A stretch of DNA of 25,824 nt from contig NZ_JAIOUQ010000011.1 of assembly GCF_019931065.1 (NCBI RefSeq), positions 1 through 25,824 on the forward strand, written 5' to 3'. A program made the translations under genes and the position numbers. This document shows, piece after piece, positions 18,656-25,824 of this stretch (its first letter is position 1; every line of letters begins with the position of its first letter). The stretch is from Methanobacterium spitsbergense (lineage in GTDB: Archaea; Methanobacteriota; Methanobacteria; Methanobacteriales; Methanobacteriaceae). The notes beneath the pieces were generated by a model. The model saw nothing but the letters and a program-made list of their open reading frames with translations. It had not been told where the DNA came from and made no database searches.

Positions 18656-18883
18656 TTACCAAATCTGGAAAAATTCATCTCTGGAAATATTTGCTTCTTT
18701 TAAAATAGTCCTTAAAGTACCTCTAGGAATATTATTAGATGTGGATACAGGTATAGATCGGCAGCCTTCTTTTTCAAAAACAATATGACTGCCTCCACTT
18801 TCCTTAGGTTTTGGAGTATATCCTTTCCGTTTAAGCATCCTCATAACTCTATTGGAGGGGGCCTTACTAGGTAATTTGGTCAT
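18656..18883 (-). CDS. hicA: HicA-type mRNA interferase toxin
   Basis: 75 residues: 'SNRVMRMLKRKGYTPKPKES', 'GGSHIVFEKEG', 'IPVSTSNNIPRGTLRTILK', 'EANISRDEFFQIW'. The 'GSH.V' histidine is the catalytic residue of HicA toxins, which bind double-stranded RNA and cleave mRNA. The 'IPRGTLR.IL..A.IS..EF' tail is also typical. The gene starts directly after the stop of the HicB gene. Intact by all visible features. In a provirus the pair could stabilise the element or act against rivals. Confidence 0.9.
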   Translation of the reverse strand: MTKLPSKAPSNRVMRMLKRKGYTPKPKESGGSHIVFEKEGCRSIPVSTSNNIPRGTLRTILKEANISRDEFFQIW

Positions 18884-19249
18884 TTAATGAACGCAAACAA
18901 TTATTTTTCGATATGAATATTCAGGGTGTTGTTCGCCAGGTTCACTATATTCATTAAAAAGTTCAGCTGATTTTTTAAACATGGCTTCTTTACTACAATC
19001 TACTTCAATAGGGATTTCATTTTGTACATTAGGATCATCTAAATATAGTTGTAATGCTTCTTTAACCCTATCCAATGCTTCCTCTTCACTATGTCCATGA
19101 CTAGATACATAAAATAATGGACATTCAGCGATATATTCTCCACATTCTTGGTATAATACAATTGGCAATTCACATACCTTTACCTGCGAATGCAACTGTG
19201 AAACATTCTTATTTTGATTTTTACCTTCATCTACAAATTCTACAAACAT
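18884..19249 (-). CDS. hicB: HicB-type antitoxin
   Basis: About 121 residues from the ATG at 19247-19249, chosen for GAAGGGG seven bases before it; the longer frame adds 13 basic residues. The core is a HicB partial RNase H-like fold: 'ELPIVLYQECGEYIAECPLF', 'YVSSHGHSEEEALDRVKEAL', 'QLYLDDPN'. The C-terminus is not an obvious helix-turn-helix. It precedes the toxin with no gap, the antitoxin-first order, and is made with it. An inverted repeat upstream may be its operator. Confidence 0.85.
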   Translation of the reverse strand: MFVEFVDEGKNQNKNVSQLHSQVKVCELPIVLYQECGEYIAECPLFYVSSHGHSEEEALDRVKEALQLYLDDPNVQNEIPIEVDCSKEAMFKKSAELFNEYSEPGEQHPEYSYRKIIVCVH

Positions 19250-19298
19250 TTTCAAACCCCTTCTTTGCAATCTTGGTCGCTTTTTCATACTTTTCGAA

Positions 19299-19327
19299 CT
19301 AAGAAAAAATAGTAAAATGGTTCTTAG
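19299..19327 (-). promoter_or_regulatory. Inverted repeat before HicBA
   Basis: CTAAGAA (19299-19305) and TTCTTAG (19321-19327) form a 7-bp inverted repeat separated by 15 bases, 50 bases before the HicB start. Its place fits an operator for autoregulation. Confidence 0.4.
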
Positions 19328-19430
19328 TGTATACGCACCTCATGCCTATCAAATTTTAACTTCAATTTTATATTATGTATATTTATGATTAATAAATACT
19401 CCTCATGACAAATCATTATAAATAATAATT

Positions 19431-20576
19431 TTATTCTTTTGGAGGTAATTTATCTACAAAATTTTGATTATCAACAATTTGTTGTAATCTATCAACAGTT
19501 TTTCTAAGATCTTTTAATTCCTTTTTATCTTCACTATCAATATCATGGACCTGGACTTTTATTTTCTCAATGGATAGATCCTCTATGCAGGTTAAATATT
19601 GTTCTTTTAAACTTTCAGGATCTGCTTTGAAATATGCAGTGGATGTCTTCCCAAGACTATGCCCCAAAAAAAAATCTATTGTAATTTGTTGTAATCCTAC
19701 TTTATTTATTAATGTTGTAGCAAAATATTTACGGCCTACTGCATGACTTCTGAATTTTACCTGGCGATTAGTTTTTCCAAATCCACATTTCTTATTTAAT
19801 GTTTGAAAATATCTTGCAATCACATTGTCGCGTAAGGGTTTTCCTTCCAAGGTACGGAATAATGGATCAGTTAATTTTGTTGGAGGATCTTGTTTCAAAT
19901 ATTCCAATAATCTTGTTAAGCATTCAGGAGTACAGAACGTAATGATAGGAGTTCCAGTCTTAACTCTTATAATTTTAAAGCATGGAACCAATATGATTGA
20001 TTGGTCGTTATTATATTCTAATTCTTGTATTATATCACCTATACTAACTATACTATTTACAGGCCTTTCAACATATTCGGAAATACTTTTAAGAAAATCA
20101 TGATAAGTTAAACTTCTTACTTCAGCACTCCCCATACCTGAACTGGAGATTAATAAAATTAATGCCTGGTATTTTATATTTGCAAAATTTAATGCTTTTG
20201 ATATATCTTCCTTAGAGGGTATATCTTCGATAGATTCATTTTTAATCCCATGTTTAAGATGCATATCTGGTAAAATAATATCATATTCTTTATAAAATGT
20301 CCTAATTGTCGTTATTATTGTACTAATATTAATTTTACTATAATTTTTAGTTTCCAAATATGATTTAAAATTTAATAAATATTTTTTGATAGATCTATTA
20401 CGCATCCTAATGGCCTTATCTTCATCCCTTTCTGCTTCGTCTATAATCTCTGTTGGAGTTTTATTTAGAAATTCACAGTATATCACAAGGTGTCTATGAT
20501 ATTTTTTAATTGTACTTTCTTTTAATCCCCTGTTTTGAATAAAGGATTTAAATAGTAGATCATCATATAATTGCAT
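19431..20576 (-). CDS. int: Tyrosine recombinase (provirus integrase)
   Basis: 381 residues from the ATG at 20574-20576. The N-terminal core-binding region starts 'MQLYDDLLFKSFIQNRGLKE' and includes 'STIKKYHRHLVIYCEFL'. The catalytic domain has the first Arg in 'SSGMGSAEVRSLTYHDFL', then 'RSHAVGRKYFATTL' (His and second Arg), 'DFFLGHSLGKTSTAYFK' (His and the nucleophile Tyr). A C-terminal coiled coil 'LKDLRKTVDRLQQIVDNQ' follows. The His and second Arg are separated by three residues, where H-x-x-R is usual. It has a TATA box about 28 bases before the chosen ATG and no Shine-Dalgarno, which points to a leaderless transcript. It lies at the host boundary, next to purA. Confidence 0.93.
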   Translation of the reverse strand: MQLYDDLLFKSFIQNRGLKESTIKKYHRHLVIYCEFLNKTPTEIIDEAERDEDKAIRMRNRSIKKYLLNFKSYLETKNYSKINISTIITTIRTFYKEYDIILPDMHLKHGIKNESIEDIPSKEDISKALNFANIKYQALILLISSSGMGSAEVRSLTYHDFLKSISEYVERPVNSIVSIGDIIQELEYNNDQSIILVPCFKIIRVKTGTPIITFCTPECLTRLLEYLKQDPPTKLTDPLFRTLEGKPLRDNVIARYFQTLNKKCGFGKTNRQVKFRSHAVGRKYFATTLINKVGLQQITIDFFLGHSLGKTSTAYFKADPESLKEQYLTCIEDLSIEKIKVQVHDIDSEDKKELKDLRKTVDRLQQIVDNQNFVDKLPPKE

Positions 20577-20600
20577 GGTTGGTGTTTTATTAGTTTTAGT

Positions 20601-20613
20601 ATAAATATAAATT
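20601..20613 (-). promoter_or_regulatory. Integrase promoter (TATA box)
   Basis: TTTATATTTATAC on the minus strand, about 28 bases before the integrase ATG, is the expected place for a leaderless transcript. Confidence 0.45.
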
Positions 20614-20650
20614 TTATATTGAAACACGAAAAATGAAACCTTGCACTAAA

Positions 20651-20681
20651 TTGTGAACTGTGTTTATTAAGCAGTTTACAA
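20651..20681. repeat. 10-bp inverted repeat between integrase and purA
   Basis: TTGTGAACTG (20651-20660) and CAGTTTACAA (20672-20681), 9 of 10 pairs, with an 11-base spacer. It touches the purA TATA box. It may be a purine operator or the recombination core at the provirus edge; one end only is visible, so the direct repeat of the other att site cannot be checked. Confidence 0.5.
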
Positions 20682-20714
20682 TATAAAAGAGGTTAGGAAT
20701 TAGCTTTAAGGAGA
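20679..20714 (+). promoter_or_regulatory. purA promoter and ribosome binding site
   Basis: ACAATATAAAAG at 20679-20690 is a good archaeal TATA box. AAGGAG at 20709-20714 lies six bases before the purA ATG, giving a very short leader. Confidence 0.6.
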
Positions 20715-20720
20715 GTTCAA

Positions 20721-21743
20721 ATGACATGTAACGTATTAGTTGGAGGAGGATGGGGGGATGAAGGTAAAGGTAAATGCATTACCTACCTCTGTTTCAACGA
20801 TAAACCAGATATCATAGCAAGAGCGGGTGTAGGGCCAAATGCAGGCCACTCTGTTGAATTTAATGGCGAGAAATATGGATTAAGAATGATCCCATCAGGG
20901 TTTGTGCACACAGGTGCTAGACTTCTTATTGGGGCGGGAGTACTTGTGGATCCTGAAGTATTCCACTATGAACTCAACTATCTTAATAAATACAATGTAA
21001 AAGAAAGAACTTTTGCAGACTTCAGATCTGCGATAATAGAACCAAAGCACAAGGAACAGGATAGGGCATCAGACTATCTTTCAAAGAAAATAGGAAGTAC
21101 AGGAAGTGGATGCGGACCTGCAAATTCAGACAGAGTCATGAGAGTTGCAAAACTCGCAGGCGATATACCTGAAATGAAAGGTTATACAGCAGATGTTCCA
21201 ACAGAAGTTAATGAAGCACTCGACGAAGGCAAAGAGGTTTTTATAGAGGGTTCACAGGGATTCGGATTATCACTTTACTATGGTACATACCCATACGTTA
21301 CAAGTAAAGATACAACAGCAAGTACATTTGCAGCAGATGTTGGTGTAGGACCAACAAGGGTTGATGATGTAATTGTAGTATTCAAATCATACATAACACG
21401 TGTTGGTAAAGGGCCGTTCAAAACAGAAATATCACAAAAAGAAGCAGAATCATTAGATATAGAAGAGTATGGTACAGTCACAGGTCGAAGAAGACGTGTG
21501 GGTATGTTTGATATGGATCTTGCAAAGGAATCATGCATGATAAATGGAGCAACACAGATTGCACTTACATGCGTTGATAGAATATTCCCAAATTGCGAAC
21601 GTGTTAAAGATTATTCACAGCTCTCACAAGAGGTTAAAAACTTTGTTGCAGAAATAGAAGGTGAAACAGGAGTTCCTGTAACCATAATATCAACAGGGCC
21701 AGATCTTGTGGATACCATAGATCTAAGGGATGAACTTCTTTAA
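20721..21743 (+). CDS. purA: Adenylosuccinate synthetase
   Basis: 340 residues, the short archaeal form of the enzyme (bacterial forms are about 430). It joins aspartate to IMP using GTP, the first step from IMP to AMP. The N-terminal loop '[16 protein letters not shown]' binds phosphate; '[16 protein letters not shown]' and '[15 protein letters not shown]' are the IMP- and aspartate-side segments; '[16 protein letters not shown]' is the conserved Arg-rich stretch that closes over the substrate. The gene is intact, and a T-run follows the stop. Nothing links it in an operon. It is a host housekeeping gene and marks the right border of the provirus. Confidence 0.97.
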   Translation: MTCNVLVGGGWGDEGKGKCITYLCFNDKPDIIARAGVGPNAGHSVEFNGEKYGLRMIPSGFVHTGARLLIGAGVLVDPEVFHYELNYLNKYNVKERTFADFRSAIIEPKHKEQDRASDYLSKKIGSTGSGCGPANSDRVMRVAKLAGDIPEMKGYTADVPTEVNEALDEGKEVFIEGSQGFGLSLYYGTYPYVTSKDTTASTFAADVGVGPTRVDDVIVVFKSYITRVGKGPFKTEISQKEAESLDIEEYGTVTGRRRRVGMFDMDLAKESCMINGATQIALTCVDRIFPNCERVKDYSQLSQEVKNFVAEIEGETGVPVTIISTGPDLVDTIDLRDELL

Positions 21744-21746
21744 TTA

Positions 21747-21760
21747 ATTCTTTTTTTTAT
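21747..21760 (+). terminator. T-run after purA
   Basis: A run of eight Ts within TTCTTTTTTTTATT directly after the purA stop codon, the usual archaeal stop signal. Confidence 0.6.
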
Positions 21761-21847
21761 TCATACTGTTTTATTTTTAGATTTATTTTAGTTTTTATAT
21801 TATCCCTTGCTTTATTGGTGTGGTATCTGATAGGTTAGGTGATACAA

Positions 21848-21925
21848 ATGTATGGAGATCCTGAAATATCATATCAAGTGGCTGTATATTTAACAAGGGT
21901 GCCACATTACATATGTATTTTATAA
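21848..21925 (+). CDS. Possible 25-residue microprotein
   Basis: Begins 'MYGDPEISYQVAVYLTRVPH'. AGGTGAT lies four bases before the ATG. It sits in the 390-base gap between purA and the ParA operon. Too short to judge further; the rest of the gap holds the hairpin at 22028 and nothing else I can name. Confidence 0.3.
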   Translation: MYGDPEISYQVAVYLTRVPHYICIL

Positions 21926-22027
21926 ATAACAGTCATAATGCCGTTAACATGCTAAAAATTAAAAAGGAAGATGTGAAAATACGTTTCTCAAGATTATAAA
22001 CGGAATAAAACAGGTGATAATTTTTTC

Positions 22028-22059
22028 GATTAAATCATCTTATTTTGGATGATTTAATT
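22028..22059. terminator. Hairpin terminator of the ParA operon (possibly both strands)
   Basis: GATTAAATCATC and GATGATTTAATT form an 11 of 12 pair stem with an 8-nt loop. T-runs lie on both sides, so it can end transcripts from either direction. It is 70 bases past the stop of the ParA partner gene. Confidence 0.5.
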
Positions 22060-22083
22060 TTAATATTGTACTTAATTTTTAAT

Positions 22084-22125
22084 AAAAAGTTTTTAGTAAA
22101 AACTAGAAACTAAATACTTAGTAAT
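22084..22125. repeat. AT-rich repeats downstream of the ParA operon
   Basis: AAAAAGTTTTTAGTAAAAACTAGAAACT-like DNA repeats the AGTTTTTA/TAAAAACT word also found upstream of the ParA gene (23261-23296) and at 23418-23432. The operon is thus framed by the same sequence word. Confidence 0.4.
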
Positions 22126-22130
22126 TTGTC

Positions 22131-22457
22131 TTATTTTGTTCCTACTTTTTTTTCTCTTAGTTTGTTTGTAACAGCACGCCAAATATCTGGATGCTCCTCT
22201 TTAATGGCTTTTCTCATTAAGCGTGCAGTTTCAGCACTCATACTAAAATTAGGTTGTGTTTCTTTTAGGTAATGTAATACTACTGCAGATTCATGATCCC
22301 AAAAAGCTAAACGAGGTTTATTATTGATCTTCTTAAAAACTTTTTTTATGATGACTTCATCAATTTCACCCTGTTGATTGTTAGTTTTAGTGGGTTTAGA
22401 TTCTCTTTCAGCTCTTTCTTGTAGTGGCGATCTTGAAATGACTTTTTTTCCATTCAT
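22131..22457 (-). CDS. Small basic partner of the ParA-like ATPase
   Basis: 108 residues. The first 35 are basic and probably disordered ('MNGKKVISRSPLQERAERES'), the rest helical: 'KVFKKINNKPRLAFWDHESA', 'YLKETQPNFSMSAETARLMR'. It starts right after the ParA stop, with AGAGATCATAA before the ATG. Size and place are those of a ParB-like or CopG-type adaptor that links ParA to its DNA site, but I see no HTH or CTPase motif of true ParB. Confidence 0.5.
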   Translation of the reverse strand: MNGKKVISRSPLQERAERESKPTKTNNQQGEIDEVIIKKVFKKINNKPRLAFWDHESAVVLHYLKETQPNFSMSAETARLMRKAIKEEHPDIWRAVTNKLREKKVGTK

Positions 22458-23219
22458 TTATGATCTCTCCAAAAATTCTTCTGTAAATTTAACATAAGCT
22501 ATAGCACCGGTACTGTCGGGATATTTTATTACACAGGGTATTCCATCGGCAGCACTTCTCTTTACAGGTGCATTTCTGGGGATGATTGTTTTAAACATTT
22601 TATCTTTAAAAAATTCTTTCACAAGATATGCAACCTCGTTGGTGAGTTTTTCCCTTTTATCATGCATGGTTAACAACACACCTTTGATTTCTGTTTCGCT
22701 GTAAAGTTTATCTTCAACTTCTTTGATTGCATCTAATAAGTCTACAACTCCTTCCATTGCATAGTATTCAGTTTGTACAGGTATTATTACACTGTCACTT
22801 GCAACTAAAACGTTATATGCAAGTCTTCCAAGTGTTGGGGGTGAATCAATTATGATCATATCATAATATTCATCAATCCTTTCCAGATATCGTCGGAGTA
22901 TATATTCTGGTGCTGTTTCTCCTGCTAACTGTTTCTCTACCTTGCTCAGGGATAAATTGCTTGGTAATATGTCTAAATTTTCATAGTCTGTGGGTATTAT
23001 TGCTTCTTCAATTTCACATTCATCCAACAATACATCGCGTATTGAATAATTTAAGTTAGTTTTATCTATTCCAAGACCGGTTGTTGCATTGGCTTGTGGA
23101 TCCAAATCCACCAATAAAACTTTTTTTCCTTTCTGGGTTAAGGTTGCTGTTAAATTTATTGCTGTTGTGGTTTTGGCCACCCCACCCTTTTGATTAATTA
23201 TTCCTATAACTTCAGTCAT
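22458..23219 (-). CDS. ParA/Soj-family ATPase
   Basis: 253 residues. The deviant Walker A motif is 'KGGVAKTTTAINL' with the signature Lys; Walker A' and B are 'VLLVDLDPQANATTGLG' and 'DMIIIDSPPTLGRL'. Further conserved parts are 'VIIPVQTEYYAMEGV' and 'TIIPRNAPVKRSAADG'. Such ATPases form DNA-bound dimers and move chromosomes, plasmids or protein complexes. GGAGTG lies eight bases before the ATG. It is placed outside the provirus and next to purA, so it is probably the host's own Soj-like protein. A decayed older element is the alternative. Confidence 0.9.
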   Translation of the reverse strand: MTEVIGIINQKGGVAKTTTAINLTATLTQKGKKVLLVDLDPQANATTGLGIDKTNLNYSIRDVLLDECEIEEAIIPTDYENLDILPSNLSLSKVEKQLAGETAPEYILRRYLERIDEYYDMIIIDSPPTLGRLAYNVLVASDSVIIPVQTEYYAMEGVVDLLDAIKEVEDKLYSETEIKGVLLTMHDKREKLTNEVAYLVKEFFKDKMFKTIIPRNAPVKRSAADGIPCVIKYPDSTGAIAYVKFTEEFLERS

Positions 23220-23260
23220 TTTAAATTCACTCCTGTACTACTTAATTTCAGTTTTACAAA

Positions 23261-23473
23261 TAAAAACTTTTTAGTTTTTAATTTTTAGTTTTTAATATAT
23301 TAAATTTTAAACCAACCATCTCTATTCAATTTCTTATTATATGATATCTAGTAGATTACATTAAGAGATTAATAACGAGATGTTTAAAACCATCCTGAGT
23401 GAGGTCTTTATCAAATGTTTACTAAAAACTAAAAAGTAATTACTAATTACTTTTTACTAATTACTTTTAACTA
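23261..23473. repeat. AT-rich operator/centromere-like repeats upstream of the ParA operon
   Basis: Two clusters. At 23261-23296, AACTTTTTAGTTTTTA and ATTTTTAGTTTTTAAT repeat the word TTTTTAGT in the ParA promoter. At 23421-23473, ACTAAAAACTAAAAAGTA is followed by two and a half tandem 14-mers of ACTAATTACTTTTT type (23442 and 23456). The rest of the 380-base gap shows nothing else. Confidence 0.5.
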
Positions 23474-23606
23474 ATATCACTTCGATGATGATCATAATGA
23501 AACATTTAGATGTAATCATTAATAGTAAAATATATTTATTTTAAGTAACAATAATATGTAATAGGTTGCAATAAGATAAAGAAATTATTTAATTAATGTG
23601 ATAAAA

Positions 23607-23963
23607 ATGTTAGAAACTATTCGTAAAGAGATAATAGATCAGAATACCTTTGTTATTCATTTTATTGATAAAAGTACAAATAAAATTACTCCAGATCAAA
23701 AAAATGAAATCGATAAATATTCAACAGTTGATGGAAGTGATTTTAAAATGGGTTTACGTATTAATTCTATGCCTCCATCAGTATTAATAGATATAAAAAT
23801 TAAATATCCCCCAAATTTATATAACCCTAATTATTATGAATTATTAAATAATAATGAGAAATGGTTTCAAAATTTCTACAATAAAATTATGAACTATCAA
23901 ACAATGGATTACAAAGAAATTGTTAATGATAAGGAACCAAATTGTAAAATAAAAAGTAAATGA
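23607..23963 (+). CDS. Unknown protein, divergent to ParA
   Basis: 118 residues from the ATG at 23607: 'MLETIRKEIIDQNTFVIHFI', 'MGLRINSMPPSVLIDIKIKY', then an Asn/Tyr-rich stretch ('NPNYYELLNNNEKWFQNFYN'). GTGAT lies close before the ATG. It is AT-rich and shows no known motif. A lone gene between ParA and malate dehydrogenase. Confidence 0.55.
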   Translation: MLETIRKEIIDQNTFVIHFIDKSTNKITPDQKNEIDKYSTVDGSDFKMGLRINSMPPSVLIDIKIKYPPNLYNPNYYELLNNNEKWFQNFYNKIMNYQTMDYKEIVNDKEPNCKIKSK

Positions 23964-24011
23964 TTAAATAAAATTACTAGAATTTTTCAGTAATCCTTTT
24001 TTGTGCAAGAG

Positions 24012-24986
24012 TTAATCCGGTTTTTCATTAAAAGATCGCATAATATCTTCAGTATTTTCCTTCACAAAATTAAAAGCTTTAGTAAACCCTTTTTTCTCAT
24101 CATCATCCATTCTTATGGGTATTATTTTTTCTATACCCTCTTTTCCAATCATGGCAGGCATTCCCAAACATACATCTTTTACCCCGTCTATTTCCCCGTT
24201 GAGATATGTAGAAACAGAGAAAATCTTTTTTTCATCTTTTAAGATGGTTTTAACAACATCGGAAATGGCGTAGGCTGGCCCGTATTCAGTGGCACCTTTA
24301 CTACCAATTATTTCATTCCCTGCTGAGATTACTTTTTTAATGTTTTTTTCGATATCAAAATCTTGGTCATCCTGAAAATAACAATATTTTACAAAGTCAC
24401 TGATAGGTATACCGCCAATAGAGGTTAAACTCATGAGTGGCACCATATAAACACCATGCTGACCAATTACCCTAGTATGGATTTCATTGATATGTACTTT
24501 GAAATGTTTAGCAATGTAATTCCTTAGTCTAAGTGAATCAAGATGATTTCCAAGACCAAAAACCTTATTTTTACTAAGATCAGACGTTTTTAATGCAACA
24601 TATGTCATTACATCGACAGGATTTGTTACAACTAGCACTACAGATTCTGGAGAATATTTAGAGATATCTTTAGCATATTTAGCAACTATTCCTGCATTTT
24701 TTTCAGCGAGCTCCATTCGTAAAATGTTGGGATTTCTCGAAATTCCAGCTGTTAAAACAATAACATCAGAGTCTTGAATAATTTCAATGTCGCTTGATGT
24801 TTTTATTGAAAGATCACTCCCCATAGCTGCCATTGCATCATATATGTCAAGAGATTCTCCCTTGATCTTTTTAATACTTTGTTCCCTTGAAATAAGTACC
24901 AAATCATCCACATATCCTTTTTCAGCTAATAAAAAGGCAGATGTACTGCCAACATTACCTGATGCACCAATTATACTGACTTTCAT
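24012..24986 (-). CDS. mdh: Malate dehydrogenase, archaeal LDH-like type
   Basis: 324 residues. The N-terminal Rossmann fold begins 'MKVSIIGASGNVGSTSAFLL'; 'VLTAGISRNPNILRMELAEK' is the mobile loop with the substrate Arg; 'VVTNPVDVMTYVALKTSD', 'GLGNHLDSLRLRNYIAKHF' hold the catalytic Asp; 'VIGQHGVYMVPLMSLTSIGG' holds the catalytic His. Close to the malate dehydrogenase of Methanocaldococcus type from memory. The usual 'GEHGDS' reads 'GQHGVY' here, so the Glu and Asp flanking the His are replaced. The enzyme converts malate and oxaloacetate with NAD(P). RBS: GGTGAT lies five bases before the ATG. Confidence 0.9.
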   Translation of the reverse strand: MKVSIIGASGNVGSTSAFLLAEKGYVDDLVLISREQSIKKIKGESLDIYDAMAAMGSDLSIKTSSDIEIIQDSDVIVLTAGISRNPNILRMELAEKNAGIVAKYAKDISKYSPESVVLVVTNPVDVMTYVALKTSDLSKNKVFGLGNHLDSLRLRNYIAKHFKVHINEIHTRVIGQHGVYMVPLMSLTSIGGIPISDFVKYCYFQDDQDFDIEKNIKKVISAGNEIIGSKGATEYGPAYAISDVVKTILKDEKKIFSVSTYLNGEIDGVKDVCLGMPAMIGKEGIEKIIPIRMDDDEKKGFTKAFNFVKENTEDIMRSFNEKPD

Positions 24987-25824
24987 AAGATCACCAAAAT
25001 TTATTTTTAAAATTTTATAAAATTAAAGAATAATAAGGAATATATACTCTATATTAAGGCTCTATAATTTTTATTATTACAAAACAAACTTATATAATTT
25101 GCTTTAATATTAATTCTTAAAATATTAGCATAAATTAGTTTATAACAAATTTAAGATTGTAAAATAATAGTATTAAATTTGATAGGTACGATTAATTTAT
25201 CTTCTTTAACGTAAATAATCCTATTGTACAAGGCATCTATTCTTATGAAAAGCGCTAGCATTGATAAATTTTTCATTACCCGGAAAAGTGTAGATAGACT
25301 ACATATTTCAATTTCCACATAAACATAATTCTAAAAAGATATATTTTTATTCATTAAGATGTAGTAATAATAGTCCTTATCTTTTCGTACCAGTTATTAT
25401 AACATATCATACTTGTAAAAAAAACCATCTTTTGATAGGAATTCATATTCTATTTATCTCCCATAATGATTTTATAATTCAATCATATTCCCACATAAAC
25501 CCTTTAATCCGCAGGTTTCCTTAATATAATTGGATAAATCACATTTGCAAATATAAGTTTCGTTATTAGTTGGTAGTTAATAATTTGGTAGGTTTAAATT
25601 TAGATGTTATTAAAATTACGCCATCTACTGTGTGATCGATTAGATTAATGCATTTAAAAAAAATGAACTGGAATGTTCAAATAATATTATATATTTCAAA
25701 ATTTGTTTCCATGACTAAACATTTGAAATTATTTATTAATCGACTTAAATAATATTTATATTATTTAAATAAAATATGGGCTTTTTTTGTAAATTACTGG
25801 CACTTTTATGTTATTTTTATGATG
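24987..25824. other. Long AT-rich intergenic region, no gene seen
   Basis: About 840 bases, highly AT-rich, with many short T- and A-runs. No open frame longer than about 50 codons with a good start. A minus-strand stretch near 25,480-25,580 has 30 sense codons with four Cys ('ETYICKCDLSNYIKETCGLK') but no start codon; it may be the remnant of a gene. Confidence 0.6.

Noticed and set aside
21278..21538. Leftward frame inside purA
   Set aside because: Shadow of a well-conserved enzyme gene.
25480..25580. Four-Cys minus-strand peptide frame
   Set aside because: No start codon; at most a gene remnant, so mentioned only in the intergenic entry.

Overview
The window looks like a piece of a methanogenic archaeon of the order Methanobacteriales, probably Methanobacterium-like, carrying an integrated provirus. 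The evidence is archaeal: a short archaeal-type adenylosuccinate synthetase, an archaeal malate dehydrogenase of the LDH-like family, TATA/BRE-like promoters, AGGTGAT-type ribosome binding sites with frequent GTG and TTG starts, T-run terminators, and an AT-rich base composition. No rRNA or tRNA gene was recognised. The genus is an inference.

Positions 1 to about 20,640 are provirus. Nearly all its genes read leftward (minus strand). The right end holds a tyrosine integrase (19431-20576), a HicB/HicA toxin-antitoxin pair (18656-19249) and an HNH endonuclease (17820-18509). Next comes a regulatory switch region (about 15,440-17,620). It contains a ribbon-helix-helix/winged-helix regulator, a rightward AbrB-like gene, several promoters, a family of CCATAGGG elements, a pair of perfect 32-nt repeats that flank a promoter, and a structured leader in front of the main leftward operon.

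From about 15,540 down to about 4,215 runs a dense early operon of small genes, most overlapping by 1-8 nt (ATGA, TAATG, TAGTG). It includes an OB-fold single-strand-binding-like protein, winged-helix and Myb-like DNA-binding proteins, zinc-ribbon proteins, a SWIM zinc finger, a JAMM metalloprotease, an ASCH-domain protein and many unknowns. I recovered eight genes shorter than 60 codons there or in the next block, and corrected many starts by their Shine-Dalgarno sequences. Two free-standing AP2-HNH endonuclease genes interrupt the provirus at 1541 and 12115.

The left part (1-4,200) holds a TFB-like transcription factor, an independent structured RNA gene (about 2812-2976), a tiny zinc ribbon, a secreted Cys-rich protein with an apparent ATT start, small membrane proteins of lysis-cassette type, and the first 148 codons of a terminase-small-subunit-like gene. 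Packaging and virion genes are therefore expected to continue left of position 1.

From about 20,700 rightward is host chromosome: purA, then a ParA/Soj-type ATPase with a small partner gene and surrounding AT-rich repeats, an orphan gene, malate dehydrogenase, and about 840 bases in which I see no gene. The most novel items are the RNA gene at 2812-2976, the mutually exclusive pairings in the 15,461-15,550 leader, and the repeat-flanked promoter at 16,524-16,629.
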